Part shown: positions 50,378-58,715 of the stretch, piece after piece
How the letters are laid out: each line of letters begins with the position of its first letter
How positions within the stretch are numbered: the first letter of the stretch is position 1
Assembly (NCBI GenBank): GCA_036264355.1
Contig: DATARD010000380.1
Coordinates: 9,804-73,803, forward strand
Source of the DNA: UBA5704 sp036264355
GTDB lineage: Bacteria > Acidobacteriota > Thermoanaerobaculia > Multivoradales > UBA5704
Direction: 5' to 3'
DNA: 64,000 nucleotides
Translations under genes and position numbers: made by a program
The notes under the pieces: generated by a model
Database searches by the model: none
What the model saw: the letters and a program-made list of their open reading frames with translations, nothing else
Told to the model about the DNA's origin: nothing

Positions 50378-50396
50378 CTGGTCAATGGCTGACCAG
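50378..50396. promoter_or_regulatory. Perfect 19-bp dyad CTGGTCA-ATGGC-TGACCAG
   Basis: Seven-bp arms with a 5-nt centre, conserved with one mismatch at 50120-50138, lie 32 nt upstream of the peptide B start codon and 32 nt upstream of A. The distance and conservation fit an operator or a structured leader. TTGACA 50564-50569 and TACAAT 50611-50616 further downstream are too far apart (41 bp) to be one promoter. Confidence 0.5.
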
Positions 50397-50428
50397 ATAC
50401 CTTTCGACCCCCGGAAAGGATCTGTCCT

Positions 50429-50545
50429 ATGGTCCGTGCTCTTCTGCTGCTGGTACTGGCCCTCCTCGACCCCGACGCAGGCAACCGTTTCGACTCCGAC
50501 GGCACCACCACCGACGCGGGTGGACGTTTCGACCCCAACGGCTGA
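50429..50545 (+). CDS. Small Leu-rich peptide B (paralog of A)
   Basis: Also 38 residues with the same layout: a Leu-rich first 13, then DAGNRFDSDG and DAGGRFDPNG joined by TTT. The upstream AAAGGA (50415-50420) is a good ribosome site 8 nt before the ATG. Relative to copy A, nucleotide differences are mostly synonymous or leave the decapeptide pattern intact, supporting coding. It lies 101 nt upstream of the TPR protein gene. Confidence 0.55.
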   Translation: MVRALLLLVLALLDPDAGNRFDSDGTTTDAGGRFDPNG

Positions 50546-50583
50546 CGGCTCGCAATTCGTGGTTTGACACACTCTTACTTCAT

Positions 50584-50601
50584 GGGGGCATTTTCGCCCC
50601 C
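50584..50601. terminator. GGGGGC-ATTTTC-GCCCCC hairpin upstream of the TPR gene
   Basis: A perfect 6-bp GC stem with a hexaloop, followed by TATTTCC. It lies between peptide B and the TPR regulator. It can end the peptide transcript or act as an attenuator for the regulator; TACAAT at 50611-50616 could be a -10 element for a new start after it. Confidence 0.5.
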
Positions 50602-50646
50602 TATTTCCGCTACAATGCCGATTAAAGATGGTATGGAGGGGATGAG

Positions 50647-52218
50647 ATGGGCAGACACTTCAGCCGGGAAGCCCTGCTGCGGCTTCTTCGCGGGCCGGCC
50701 AGCGAGGCCGAGACGACGCGCGCCATCCGGCATGTGATGGAGTGCCGCCACTGCCGGAGGGTCGGGGCCGAGTGCCTGCTTCAGGAGAAGGTGGGAGATG
50801 TCCGCAACCCTCTCGTGGCGATCCTCCAGGCGGACGCGAACGGTTGGATCGAGGACATGGAGGCCGGGATTTGGTGGAACGAGATCAAAGACCTCGGCCC
50901 GGAAAGCCAAATCACCAAGATCCGTTCGACCGCTGCCCTGCAGAGCCTGCAGGTGTTCGAGGAGATTCTGGCCGACACGAGAACCACAGCTCTCTCGGAC
51001 CCCTTCCTCGGAGAGAGCAAGGCACGTGTCGCTCTAGTGGTCGCGGATCTCCTTCCGGAGCCCCACAATCCGAGGGCCCTCAAGAATGACCTCCGGGGAA
51101 AAGCCATGATGGCCGCCGCGAACTGCCGCCGGCTCGCGGCGGATTTCCCGGGTGCGGCCTCGGCGATCGAAGAGTCGCGGCGCTATTTGGCTCAGGGCAC
51201 GGGAGATCCGGGCCTGAAGGCCGGGCTCCTCTCGATCCACTGCTCTTTGTGCACCGATCTCGGTGATTTCGAAAAGGCACTGGCCTGCGTCCGCCGAGCT
51301 GTGAAAATCTTCCGGGAGTTGGAGGATTGGCAGGCTCTCGCGCACAACGCCGTCCTGGAGGCTAACTGTCTGCTCGCCGCCAACCAGACGGCGGAAGCGA
51401 TCGAGAGAGCCCACTTCGCCCTTGAGCGCATGCCGCTCCATGAGACACGGCTTGAGGTTCTGGCGAAGCTCATCCTCGCCGAGGGCCTCATCATCTTGGA
51501 ACGGCCTCTGGAGGCGCGCCCACATCTCGCAGACGCAAACTCACTCTGCAAGAAGTCGCAGCTCGGGTTGCAGCTTCTGGCCCTCTCGGTCGAAGCGCGT
51601 CTTCTGGACGCCCTCGGCAGCGTAAGGGAATCGGAAAAGCTCTTTCGCCAGACGGTGAAGGCCTTCTTTGACCAGGAGATGTACAAGCAGGCCTTCCTCA
51701 CCCTGCTGACCCTCTTCGAATGCCTCGTCCGCCGCGGCGCGCTCGACAAGGCCGCGGCTCTCTGCGAGGAGGCGATCGCCGCGACATCGCAGACGGGAGA
51801 GGCGTGCAACGAGCAGATCCGGCGGGCCTGGGAGGAGCTTCTGGCCACGGTGCGGGTGCGCCAGCTCAGCGAGAGCGAGCTGAGTCAGGCACGGCAGTAT
51901 CTCGTCCGCAACTGGAGCGTGGCGGCCGGCACGTTTCCGGCTCCCGCGGGTGGAGGCCGGCCCGCCATGGCCTCCCTCCCCTCCCGAGCTCCCGCCGCCT
52001 CCACCCTTGCCGGACACGGAGGCCTCGGCGCCCGCCAGCTTTCCGGAGGCCCGCGAAGAGTACGACCGGCGGCTCGTTACGGCGGCCCTGGAAAAGGCCG
52101 GCGGCAACCTCAGCGAGGCCAGCCGCCTGCTCGGGATCTCCCGCAACACGCTCAAGGCACGGCTGCGTCAGTACGGGCTGTAAGCGCCATGGCTTGCTTC
52201 CCGCTGTTGCCGATGTAG
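50647..52218 (+). CDS. TPR-like regulator with frameshifted Fis-type HTH (as read)
   Basis: The open frame has 523 codons; GGAGGGG precedes the ATG. Residues 1-40 (SREALLRLLRGPAS...HVMECRHCRRVGAECL) form a Cys/His-bearing N-terminus. Residues about 100-430 are TPR-like helical repeats (LGDFEKALACVRRAVKIFRELEDW, LFRQTVKAFFDQEMYKQAFLTLLTLFE). After about residue 430 this frame turns to Arg/Gly/Pro-rich out-of-frame-looking sequence, while the +1 frame from 51950 carries a Fis-type HTH. A 1-nt indel (or programmed shift) near 51930-51955 would rejoin them into a protein ending at 52183. Confidence 0.65.
   Translation: MGRHFSREALLRLLRGPASEAETTRAIRHVMECRHCRRVGAECLLQEKVGDVRNPLVAILQADANGWIEDMEAGIWWNEIKDLGPESQITKIRSTAALQSLQVFEEILADTRTTALSDPFLGESKARVALVVADLLPEPHNPRALKNDLRGKAMMAAANCRRLAADFPGAASAIEESRRYLAQGTGDPGLKAGLLSIHCSLCTDLGDFEKALACVRRAVKIFRELEDWQALAHNAVLEANCLLAANQTAEAIERAHFALERMPLHETRLEVLAKLILAEGLIILERPLEARPHLADANSLCKKSQLGLQLLALSVEARLLDALGSVRESEKLFRQTVKAFFDQEMYKQAFLTLLTLFECLVRRGALDKAAALCEEAIAATSQTGEACNEQIRRAWEELLATVRVRQLSESELSQARQYLVRNWSVAAGTFPAPAGGGRPAMASLPSRAPAASTLAGHGGLGARQLSGGPRRVRPAARYGGPGKGRRQPQRGQPPARDLPQHAQGTAASVRAVSAMACFPLLPM
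51950..52183 (+). CDS. Fis-type HTH DNA-binding segment in the +1 frame
   Basis: From GTG 51950 the frame encodes 77 residues: a Pro-rich linker, then FPEAREEYDRRLVTAALEKAGGNLSEASRLLGISRNTLKARLRQYGL. The recognition helix region NLSEASRLLGISRNTLKARL is the classic Fis/NtrC C-terminal HTH. It is most likely the true C-terminus of the TPR protein at 50647 rather than a separate protein: the linker is Pro-rich and no ribosome site precedes GTG. Confidence 0.7.
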   Translation: MEAGPPWPPSPPELPPPPPLPDTEASAPASFPEAREEYDRRLVTAALEKAGGNLSEASRLLGISRNTLKARLRQYGL

Positions 52219-52255
52219 CATCCTGGCTCAGGGCTTGCTTGTCTCCGAGACGGTC

Positions 52256-52283
52256 TTGCGCCGTGTCTCACCCGTGCTATAGG
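52256..52283 (+). promoter_or_regulatory. Putative promoter of the alternative complex III operon
   Basis: TTGCGC (52256-52261), a 16-nt spacer and TATAGG (52278-52283) give a possible -35/-10, placing transcription start near 52290 and a leader of 25-40 nt before the first gene. The region is the only non-coding gap upstream of the operon (147 nt). Confidence 0.4.
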
Positions 52284-52329
52284 ATGCCGCCGAGCTTGTG
52301 ACGACTTTCACAAAGTGAGCGCCAGTCTC

Positions 52330-52986
52330 ATGCAGATCTTCCATCGCAGCACGAATACGATCGCCAAGGTCAGCATCTTCGGAGCGATCTTTTTCCTCGG
52401 CTTCTTCGGCTGGGTCTACTCCGAGCTGCTGCGTTCGCCCTATGCGACAGGCCAGGGGGTGGTGCGCAACCAGCCGGTGCCGTTCAGCCATCAGCACCAC
52501 GTCGCGGGCCTGGGGATCGATTGCCGGTACTGCCACACGTCGGTGGAGAGGTCGAATTTCGCCGGCATTCCGCCGACCGAGACGTGCATGAACTGCCATC
52601 GCCAGATCTGGACCAACGCCGACCTCCTGGAGCCGGTCCGTTCGAGCTACGCGAACGGCACGCCGATCCAGTGGGTGCGCCTGAACGATCTGCCGGACTA
52701 CGTCTACTTCAATCACAGCGTGCATGTGGCCAAGGGCGTCGGCTGCGTCACCTGCCATGGGTCGGTCGATCACATGCCGCTGATGTTCCAGCACGCCTCG
52801 TTGCAGATGGAGTGGTGCCTGAGCTGCCATCGCAATCCGGGACCGAACCTGCGGCCGCGGGAGGAAGTGTTCAACGTGAGCTGGCAGCCTCCCGCCGATC
52901 CGGACGCAGCCACGGCGTTGCAGGAGAAGCTGGTCAAGGACTATGACGTCAAGTCGCTGACGAGTTGCTCGACGTGCCACCGCTGA
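52330..52986 (+). CDS. actA: Alternative complex III pentaheme cytochrome ActA
   Basis: The product has 218 residues. ATG 52330 is taken over GTG 52315. An N-terminal transmembrane anchor (about 13-30) is followed by five CxxCH heme sites: CRYCH 65-69, CMNCH 86-90, CVTCH 139-143, CLSCH 163-167, CSTCH 213-217. Extra histidines supply distal ligands. ActA is the periplasmic multiheme subunit that accepts electrons from ActB. It is the first gene of actABCDEF. Confidence 0.93.
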   Translation: MQIFHRSTNTIAKVSIFGAIFFLGFFGWVYSELLRSPYATGQGVVRNQPVPFSHQHHVAGLGIDCRYCHTSVERSNFAGIPPTETCMNCHRQIWTNADLLEPVRSSYANGTPIQWVRLNDLPDYVYFNHSVHVAKGVGCVTCHGSVDHMPLMFQHASLQMEWCLSCHRNPGPNLRPREEVFNVSWQPPADPDAATALQEKLVKDYDVKSLTSCSTCHR

Positions 52987-53020
52987 CGCTTGCCCCCAGA
53001 CGACGAGAGAGCGAGATCTG

Positions 53021-56000
53021 ATGGACAGCGACCATGGAACGAAAGGCAAGTGCGAGGCCGAGGCGTCTCGCCGGCCCGGGGAGCGCGCGCCGCTCGACCT
53101 TGAGACCTTGCGCGAGGGCCTGCGCACGAAGCGGGGGCCGGAGCTCTGGCGCAGTCTCGACGAGCTTGCCGCGACGGCCGAGTTCGAGGAGCTGCTGCAC
53201 CGCGAGTTTCCGCGCCAGGCTTCGGAATGGCCGGAGGGGGTCTCCCGCCGCGGCTTTTTGCAACTGGCCGGCGCCTCACTGGCGCTCGCCGGCTTGACCG
53301 CCTGCACCAGGCAGCCGATCGAGAAGATCGTCCCATATGTCCGCCAGCCGGAGCAGGTGATCCCCGGCCGGCCGCTGTTCTTCGCCACCGCGCTGACCCA
53401 CGCCGGCTATGCGCTGGGCGTGCTGGCCGAGAGCCACCTCGGACGGCCGACGAAGATCGAAGGCAATCCGGATCATCCCGCGAGCCTCGGGGCGGCCGAC
53501 GCGTTCCGCCAGGCCGCCGTGCTCTGCCTCTACGATCCGTCGCGCTCGCAGACGCTCTCCAAGAACGGCCGCACCGGCACCTGGAGCGGCTTCGCGAGCG
53601 ACGTCAACGCCGCCCTGCGTGCCCGCCAGCCGTTTGGCGGCGACGGGTTGCGCATCCTCTCCGGCACGGTGACCTCGCCGACGCTCGAAGCCCAGATCAA
53701 GCAGCTCCTCAGCCGCTTCCCGAAGGCGCGCTGGCACCGCTGGGAGCCGGCCGGGCCGCACCACGAGCGCGCCGCGCAGGTGCGCGCTTTCGGCCGCCCG
53801 GTGGAGGTGCGCCACGACTTCTCGAAGGCCGACGTGGTCGTCGCGTTCGACTCCGAGGCACTGACCCAGGGACCAGGCAGCGTCCGCGCCTCCCGCGACT
53901 TCGCGGCGAAGCGGCGCGTGCAGACGGCCCAGCCGCAGATGAGCCGCGTCTATTGCATCGAGAGCGGTCCGACCAGCACGGCGACGGTGAGCGACCACCG
54001 GTTGCAGCTCCCGCCGGCCGAGATCGAAGCGTTCATCGCCGCCCTGGCGCAGGCGGTCGGAGCCTCGCCGTCCGGGAGCGAGCTGGTGACCGATCCGCAT
54101 GTCAAGCCGTGGGTGGACGCGATCGCGGAGGACCTGAAGGCGCATCATGGCGCCTCCCTGGTGACCGGCGGCGAGCATCTCTCGCCCGCGGCGCTGGTAC
54201 TGATCCATGCGATCAACGGCGCGCTGGGGAATGTCGGATCGACGATCGTCTACACCGAGCCGGTGGACGCCGATCCGGTCGATCATGTCGCTTCGCTGCG
54301 CGAGCTGACCTCCGACATGGCCGCCGGCCGCGTCGACATGCTGCTCCTGCTCGGCGGCGTCAATCCGGTGTACACGGCGCCGGCCGATCTCGAGTTCGCC
54401 AAGGCGTTGCAGAAGGTCGAGATGTCGATCCACCACGGCCTCTATGAGGACGAGACCTCGCGCTACTGCCGCTGGCACATCCCGGCGGCGCACGAGCTCG
54501 AAGCCTGGGGCGACGCCCGCGCGTACGACGGCACGGCGAGCGTCATCCAGCCGTTGATCGAGCCGCTGTTCGAAGGCAAGAGCGAGATCGAGGTGCTGGC
54601 CGCCTTCAACAACCGCCCGGACGCCGCGGGGCACGACGAGGTGCAGACGTATTGGAAGACCAAGCTCCCCGGTGGAGCTGGTGGCTTCGATACCGCGTGG
54701 CGCCAAGTGCTGCACGACGGCCTGGTGGCGAACACCCAGGCGGCGCCGGTCAGCGTGACGGCTGCGGGTCCTGCCGCGGCGGCGGGAGCCGGGGAGATCG
54801 CCGCGGCGGTGCAGCAGGCGCGCGCGCGGAAAGACGCCGTCACGCTGCTCTTCCGTCCCGATCCGACGATCTACGACGGCCGCTACGCCGCCAACGTCTG
54901 GCTCCAGGAGATGCCCAAGCCGCTCACCAAGCTGACCTGGGACAACGCGCTGGTGATCGGTCCGAAGACCGCCGAGCGGCTCGGCCTGCGCGTCGAGGAG
55001 ACCGTCGAGCTGACCGTCGGCAGCCGCAAGACCGGCGCGGCGGTCTGGATCCTTCCCGGCCAGGCGGAGAACACCGCCGTGCTCACCCTCGGCTACGGCC
55101 GCGCCGAGACCGCGCACGGCCGGGCGGACGGCGGCGCCGGGTTCAACGCCTATGCGCTGCGCACCTCCGACGCGCTGTGGGCGGTGCCGGTCGAGATCCG
55201 CCGCATCGGCGAGCGCTACCCGTTCGCCTGCACGCAGAACCACCACGCGCTCGATCCGCAGGGCAACGAGACCAAGCTGGCGAGCGAGGAGGCGGAGCGC
55301 CGCCACGTGATCCGCAAGACCACGCTCGCCGCGTTGCAGCAGGACCCGCAGGTGATCCAGAAGGAGCGCGAGAAGCCGGCGGCCGGCGAGACCCTGTATC
55401 CGGCCTGGAAGTACCCGGGCCACGCCTGGGGCATGGCGATCGACTTGAACGTCTGCACCGGCTGCAACGCCTGCGTCACCGCCTGCCAGGCCGAGAACAA
55501 CATCCCGGTGGTGGGCAAGGAGCAGGTGCTGGCCGGCCGCGAGATGCACTGGCTGCGCATCGACCGCTATTTCGAAGGGGACCTCGACGCGCCGGCGATC
55601 CATCACCAGCCGGTGCCTTGCATGCACTGCGAGAACGCCCCCTGCGAAGTGGTCTGCCCGGTGCAGGCGACCTCGCACAGCGACGAGGGGCTGAACGACA
55701 TGGTGTACAACCGCTGTGTCGGCACCCGCTACTGCTCCAACAACTGCCCCTATAAAGTGCGGCGGTTCAACTTCCTGCGCTACAGCGACCGCGAGAGCCC
55801 GCTCGCCGCCATGCTCTACAACCCGGACGTCACCGTGCGCATGCGCGGCGTCATGGAGAAGTGCACCTACTGCGTGCAGCGCATCGAGCAGGCGAAGATC
55901 GAAGCCAAAATTGAGGATGCCGGCGCGCCGGAGGCCGGGCCGCACAAGATTCCGGCCGGCAAGCTGCAGACCGCCTGTCAGCAGTCGTGCCCGACGCAGG

Positions 56001-56179
56001 CCATCGTGTTCGGCGACATCAACGATCCGCAGTGGGAGGTCAGCCAGTGGAAAGCCGATCCCCGCAACTACGGCCTGCTCGAAGAGCTGAACACTCGGCC
56101 GCGCACGACCTATCTGGCCAAGGTGCGCAACCCCAATCCGCGGCTCGAGCCGACGAGGACTCCGCATGGCGATTCTTGA
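53021..56179 (+). CDS. actB: Alternative complex III iron-sulfur/MopB-like subunit ActB
   Basis: The product has 1,052 residues. A Tat motif SRRGFLQLAGA begins at residue 75, after a 70-residue N-terminal extension, and it runs into a lipobox-like LTA|C at Cys95. The body is a molybdopterin-oxidoreductase-fold domain without cofactor motifs. The C-terminal third is ferredoxin-like: CTGCNACVTACQ (about 812), CMHCENAPCEVVCP, CVGTRYCSNNCPY and CTYC...CQQSCPTQ. The third motif has fewer Cys, consistent with a [3Fe-4S] site. It follows actA by 34 nt. Confidence 0.92.
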   Translation: MDSDHGTKGKCEAEASRRPGERAPLDLETLREGLRTKRGPELWRSLDELAATAEFEELLHREFPRQASEWPEGVSRRGFLQLAGASLALAGLTACTRQPIEKIVPYVRQPEQVIPGRPLFFATALTHAGYALGVLAESHLGRPTKIEGNPDHPASLGAADAFRQAAVLCLYDPSRSQTLSKNGRTGTWSGFASDVNAALRARQPFGGDGLRILSGTVTSPTLEAQIKQLLSRFPKARWHRWEPAGPHHERAAQVRAFGRPVEVRHDFSKADVVVAFDSEALTQGPGSVRASRDFAAKRRVQTAQPQMSRVYCIESGPTSTATVSDHRLQLPPAEIEAFIAALAQAVGASPSGSELVTDPHVKPWVDAIAEDLKAHHGASLVTGGEHLSPAALVLIHAINGALGNVGSTIVYTEPVDADPVDHVASLRELTSDMAAGRVDMLLLLGGVNPVYTAPADLEFAKALQKVEMSIHHGLYEDETSRYCRWHIPAAHELEAWGDARAYDGTASVIQPLIEPLFEGKSEIEVLAAFNNRPDAAGHDEVQTYWKTKLPGGAGGFDTAWRQVLHDGLVANTQAAPVSVTAAGPAAAAGAGEIAAAVQQARARKDAVTLLFRPDPTIYDGRYAANVWLQEMPKPLTKLTWDNALVIGPKTAERLGLRVEETVELTVGSRKTGAAVWILPGQAENTAVLTLGYGRAETAHGRADGGAGFNAYALRTSDALWAVPVEIRRIGERYPFACTQNHHALDPQGNETKLASEEAERRHVIRKTTLAALQQDPQVIQKEREKPAAGETLYPAWKYPGHAWGMAIDLNVCTGCNACVTACQAENNIPVVGKEQVLAGREMHWLRIDRYFEGDLDAPAIHHQPVPCMHCENAPCEVVCPVQATSHSDEGLNDMVYNRCVGTRYCSNNCPYKVRRFNFLRYSDRESPLAAMLYNPDVTVRMRGVMEKCTYCVQRIEQAKIEAKIEDAGAPEAGPHKIPAGKLQTACQQSCPTQAIVFGDINDPQWEVSQWKADPRNYGLLEELNTRPRTTYLAKVRNPNPRLEPTRTPHGDS

Positions 56180-57584
56180 CGACGGCGCGGCTCTCCAGTC
56201 GCCCGAGAAGCCCTACAAGACGCCGATCGTGGCCCCCGGCCACACGACGGCCACGGTGACCGACAAGATCAGCTCGGTCGTCCAGTCGCGGACGCCCAGG
56301 TGGTGGTTCATCGGCTTCGGCATCTCGTTCCTGCTTCTGATGATGTTCCTGAACGCCGTCACCTGGCTGCTCTGGAAGGGCATCGGCGTCTGGGGCGTCA
56401 ACCAGCCGGTCGGCTGGGGCTTCGCGATCATCAATTTCGTCTGGTGGATCGGCATCGGTCACGCCGGCACGCTGATCTCCGCCATCCTGCTGCTGCTGCG
56501 CCAGGAGTGGCGCACCTCGATCAACCGCTTTGCCGAGGCGATGACGCTGTTCGCCGTCGCCTGCGCCGGCATGTATCCGCTGCTCCACCTCGGGCGCCCG
56601 TGGCTCGCCTACTGGCTGATGCCCTACCCGAACACCATGGACATGTGGCCGAACTTCCGCAGCCCGCTGGTGTGGGACGTCTTCGCGGTGTCGACCTACG
56701 CGACGGTGTCGCTCCTCTTCTGGTATGTCGGCCTGGTGCCCGACCTCGCGACGCTCCGCGACCGGTCGCGGCACCGCTTCTGGCAGGTCGTCTACGGTTT
56801 CGGCGCCATGGGTTGGCGCGGCTCGGCGAAGCACTGGCACAACTACGAGACCGCCTATCTGCTGCTCGCCGGCCTCGCGACGCCGCTGGTGCTTTCGGTG
56901 CACACGGTGGTGTCGTTCGACTTCGCGATCGGCATCATCCCGGGCTGGCACGCCACGATCTTCCCGCCCTACTTCGTGGCGGGCGCGATCTACGCCGGCT
57001 TCGCCATGGTGCTGCTGCTCGCCATCCCGCTGCGCGTCGCCTTCGGCCTCGAAGACTTCATCACCCTGCGCCATCTCCAGAACATGGGCAAGGTGATGCT
57101 GGCGACCGGCATGATCGTCTTCTATGGCTACATGACCGAGTTCTTCTTCGCCTGGTACAGCGGCAACCATCTGGAGCAGTTCACTTCGATGAACCGCATC
57201 CTCGGACCCTACAAATGGCACTGGATCGGGCTGATGTTCTGCAACGGCCTGGCGCCGCAGGTCCTCTGGATGCGCCGCTTCCGCACCTCGCCGTTCTGGC
57301 TCTTCGTGGTCTCGTTGATCGTCAGCGTCGGCATGTGGCTGGAGCGCTTCGTGATCGTGGTGACCAGCCTGCACCGCGACTTCCTCCCCTCGTCGTGGGG
57401 CATGTACGCCGGCACGAAGTGGGACTGGATGACGTTCATCGGCACGCTCGGCCTGTTCCTCACCCTGTTCTTCCTGTTCATCCGCTTCCTGCCGCTGATC
57501 TCCATCTTCGAGATGCGCACCATCGTGCCCGGCACGAAAGGCGAGCCCTCCCGTGGCAGCGAGATGACGGAGGTGCCGCAATGA
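56166..57584 (+). CDS. actC: Alternative complex III membrane subunit ActC (NrfD-like)
   Basis: The product has 472 residues with about ten hydrophobic segments. It overlaps the actB stop by 14 nt. GIGHAGTLISAILLLLRQEWRTSINRFAEAMTLFA and TYATVSLLFWYVGLVPDLATLRD are PsrC/NrfD family hallmarks. This subunit binds menaquinol and moves electrons or protons through the membrane. Its start overlaps within actB's last codons, so translation is coupled. Confidence 0.93.
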   Translation: MAILDDGAALQSPEKPYKTPIVAPGHTTATVTDKISSVVQSRTPRWWFIGFGISFLLLMMFLNAVTWLLWKGIGVWGVNQPVGWGFAIINFVWWIGIGHAGTLISAILLLLRQEWRTSINRFAEAMTLFAVACAGMYPLLHLGRPWLAYWLMPYPNTMDMWPNFRSPLVWDVFAVSTYATVSLLFWYVGLVPDLATLRDRSRHRFWQVVYGFGAMGWRGSAKHWHNYETAYLLLAGLATPLVLSVHTVVSFDFAIGIIPGWHATIFPPYFVAGAIYAGFAMVLLLAIPLRVAFGLEDFITLRHLQNMGKVMLATGMIVFYGYMTEFFFAWYSGNHLEQFTSMNRILGPYKWHWIGLMFCNGLAPQVLWMRRFRTSPFWLFVVSLIVSVGMWLERFVIVVTSLHRDFLPSSWGMYAGTKWDWMTFIGTLGLFLTLFFLFIRFLPLISIFEMRTIVPGTKGEPSRGSEMTEVPQ

Positions 57585-58135
57585 CGGCGACGGCGCATTC
57601 GCACGCGCATCCGATCTACGGCCTGATGGCCGAGCTGTCGTCCGCCGACGCGCTGATCGCGGCGGCCCACAAGGTGCACGAGGCGGGCTACCGCAAGGTC
57701 GACGCCTATACGCCCTATCCGATCGAAGAGGTGTCGCACGCGCTCGGCCATCACCGCTCGAAGCTGCCAATCATCGTGCTGCTCGGCGGCCTGTGCGGCA
57801 TGATCGGCGGCTACCTGTTGCAATACTGGGTGGCGGTGCTCGAATATCCGATCAACATCGGCGGCCGGCCGCTGCACAGTTGGCCGGCCTTCATCGTGCC
57901 GACCTTCGAATGCACCATCCTCGGAGCGGCGCTGTCGGCGGTGCTCGGCATGTTCGCGCTGAACGGTCTGCCGCATCCGTATCACCCGGTGTTCAACGTG
58001 CCACGTTTCGCTCTCGCGTCGCGCGACCGCTACTTCCTGGTGATCGAGGCGAGCGATCCGAAGTTCGATCACGACGCGACCCGGCGCTTCCTCCTGGACC
58101 TGAACGCGAGCGAGGTGACCGACGTTGCGAATTAG
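57581..58135 (+). CDS. actD: Alternative complex III subunit ActD (DUF3341)
   Basis: The product has 184 residues; ATGA overlap with actC. AELSSADALIAAAHKVHEAGYRKVDAYTPYPIEEV is the DUF3341 cytoplasmic N-terminus. Two transmembrane helices follow (IIVLLGGLCGMIGGYLLQYWV and AFIVPTFECTILGAALSAVLGMFAL), then HPVFNVPRFALASRDRYFLVIEASDPKFD. ActD is a small membrane subunit of uncertain role; its place in the operon is fixed. Confidence 0.93.
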   Translation: MTATAHSHAHPIYGLMAELSSADALIAAAHKVHEAGYRKVDAYTPYPIEEVSHALGHHRSKLPIIVLLGGLCGMIGGYLLQYWVAVLEYPINIGGRPLHSWPAFIVPTFECTILGAALSAVLGMFALNGLPHPYHPVFNVPRFALASRDRYFLVIEASDPKFDHDATRRFLLDLNASEVTDVAN

Positions 58136-58715
58136 AACCCTCGCCGTTGCGGCGGCAGTCTGTATAACGGCTGCCGGCTGCCGCCAGAACATGCACAACC
58201 AGAACAAGGTGCGGCCGTTCCGCCAGAGCACCTTCTACGCCGACGGTCTGTCGGCGCGGCCGATCCCGCAGGGCACCGTGGCGCGCGGCGGCCCGGGCGA
58301 GACGATCGCTCCCTATGACGGTCTGACCCTGGCGCGCCAGACGCTGCCGCCGGGGCCGCCACCGATCACGATGGCTCTGTTGCAGCGCGGCCAGCAGCGG
58401 TTCAATATTTTCTGCTCGCCGTGCCACGACCGCACGGGCAGCGGCCACGGCATGATCGTGCGCCGCGGCTTCAAACAGCCGACCTCGTACCACACCGACC
58501 GGCTGCGCAACGTGCCGATCGATTATTTCTACCAGGTGATGACCGAGGGCTACGGCGTCATGCCGAGCTACGCGCCGCAGGTGCCGCCCGCGGACCGTTG
58601 GGCGATCGCGGCTTACATCCGCGCCCTGCAATACAGCCAGAACGCCCACCTGGCCGACCTGCCGGCCGAGCGCCGGACGGTGGTGGAGCAGCAGCTTGGG
58701 AGCGGGAAACCATGA
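58125..58715 (+). CDS. actE: Alternative complex III monoheme cytochrome ActE
   Basis: The product has 196 residues from TTG 58125, preceded by GAGGTGACC and overlapping actD by 11 nt. It begins with a lipoprotein signal (lipobox TAAG|C, Cys19). The single heme site CSPCH is at 97-101, with the axial Met likely in GYGVMPSYAPQV. ActE is the membrane-anchored monoheme c cytochrome that passes electrons toward oxidase. It ends on the ATG of actF. Confidence 0.92.
   Translation: MRIRTLAVAAAVCITAAGCRQNMHNQNKVRPFRQSTFYADGLSARPIPQGTVARGGPGETIAPYDGLTLARQTLPPGPPPITMALLQRGQQRFNIFCSPCHDRTGSGHGMIVRRGFKQPTSYHTDRLRNVPIDYFYQVMTEGYGVMPSYAPQVPPADRWAIAAYIRALQYSQNAHLADLPAERRTVVEQQLGSGKP

Larger units (their letters stand above)
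50063..50548 (+). repeat. Two tandem copies of a ~228-bp block carrying small peptide genes
   Basis: Blocks 50063-50290 and 50321-50548 are about 90 percent identical and lie exactly 258 bp apart. Each contains CAGACTGCCCCGGGGG, a dyad (CCGGTCA-ATGGC-TGACCAG at 50120-50138; CTGGTCA-ATGGC-TGACCAG at 50378-50396), CGACCCCCGGAAAG and a 38-codon reading frame that ends at the same place. Conservation extends from well upstream of the reading frame to its stop. Confidence 0.85.

Noticed and set aside
50014..50538. Minus-strand frames over the peptide duplications
   Set aside because: They only exist because the duplication repeats the same GC-rich text; no motif, and they overlap the GNAT leader.
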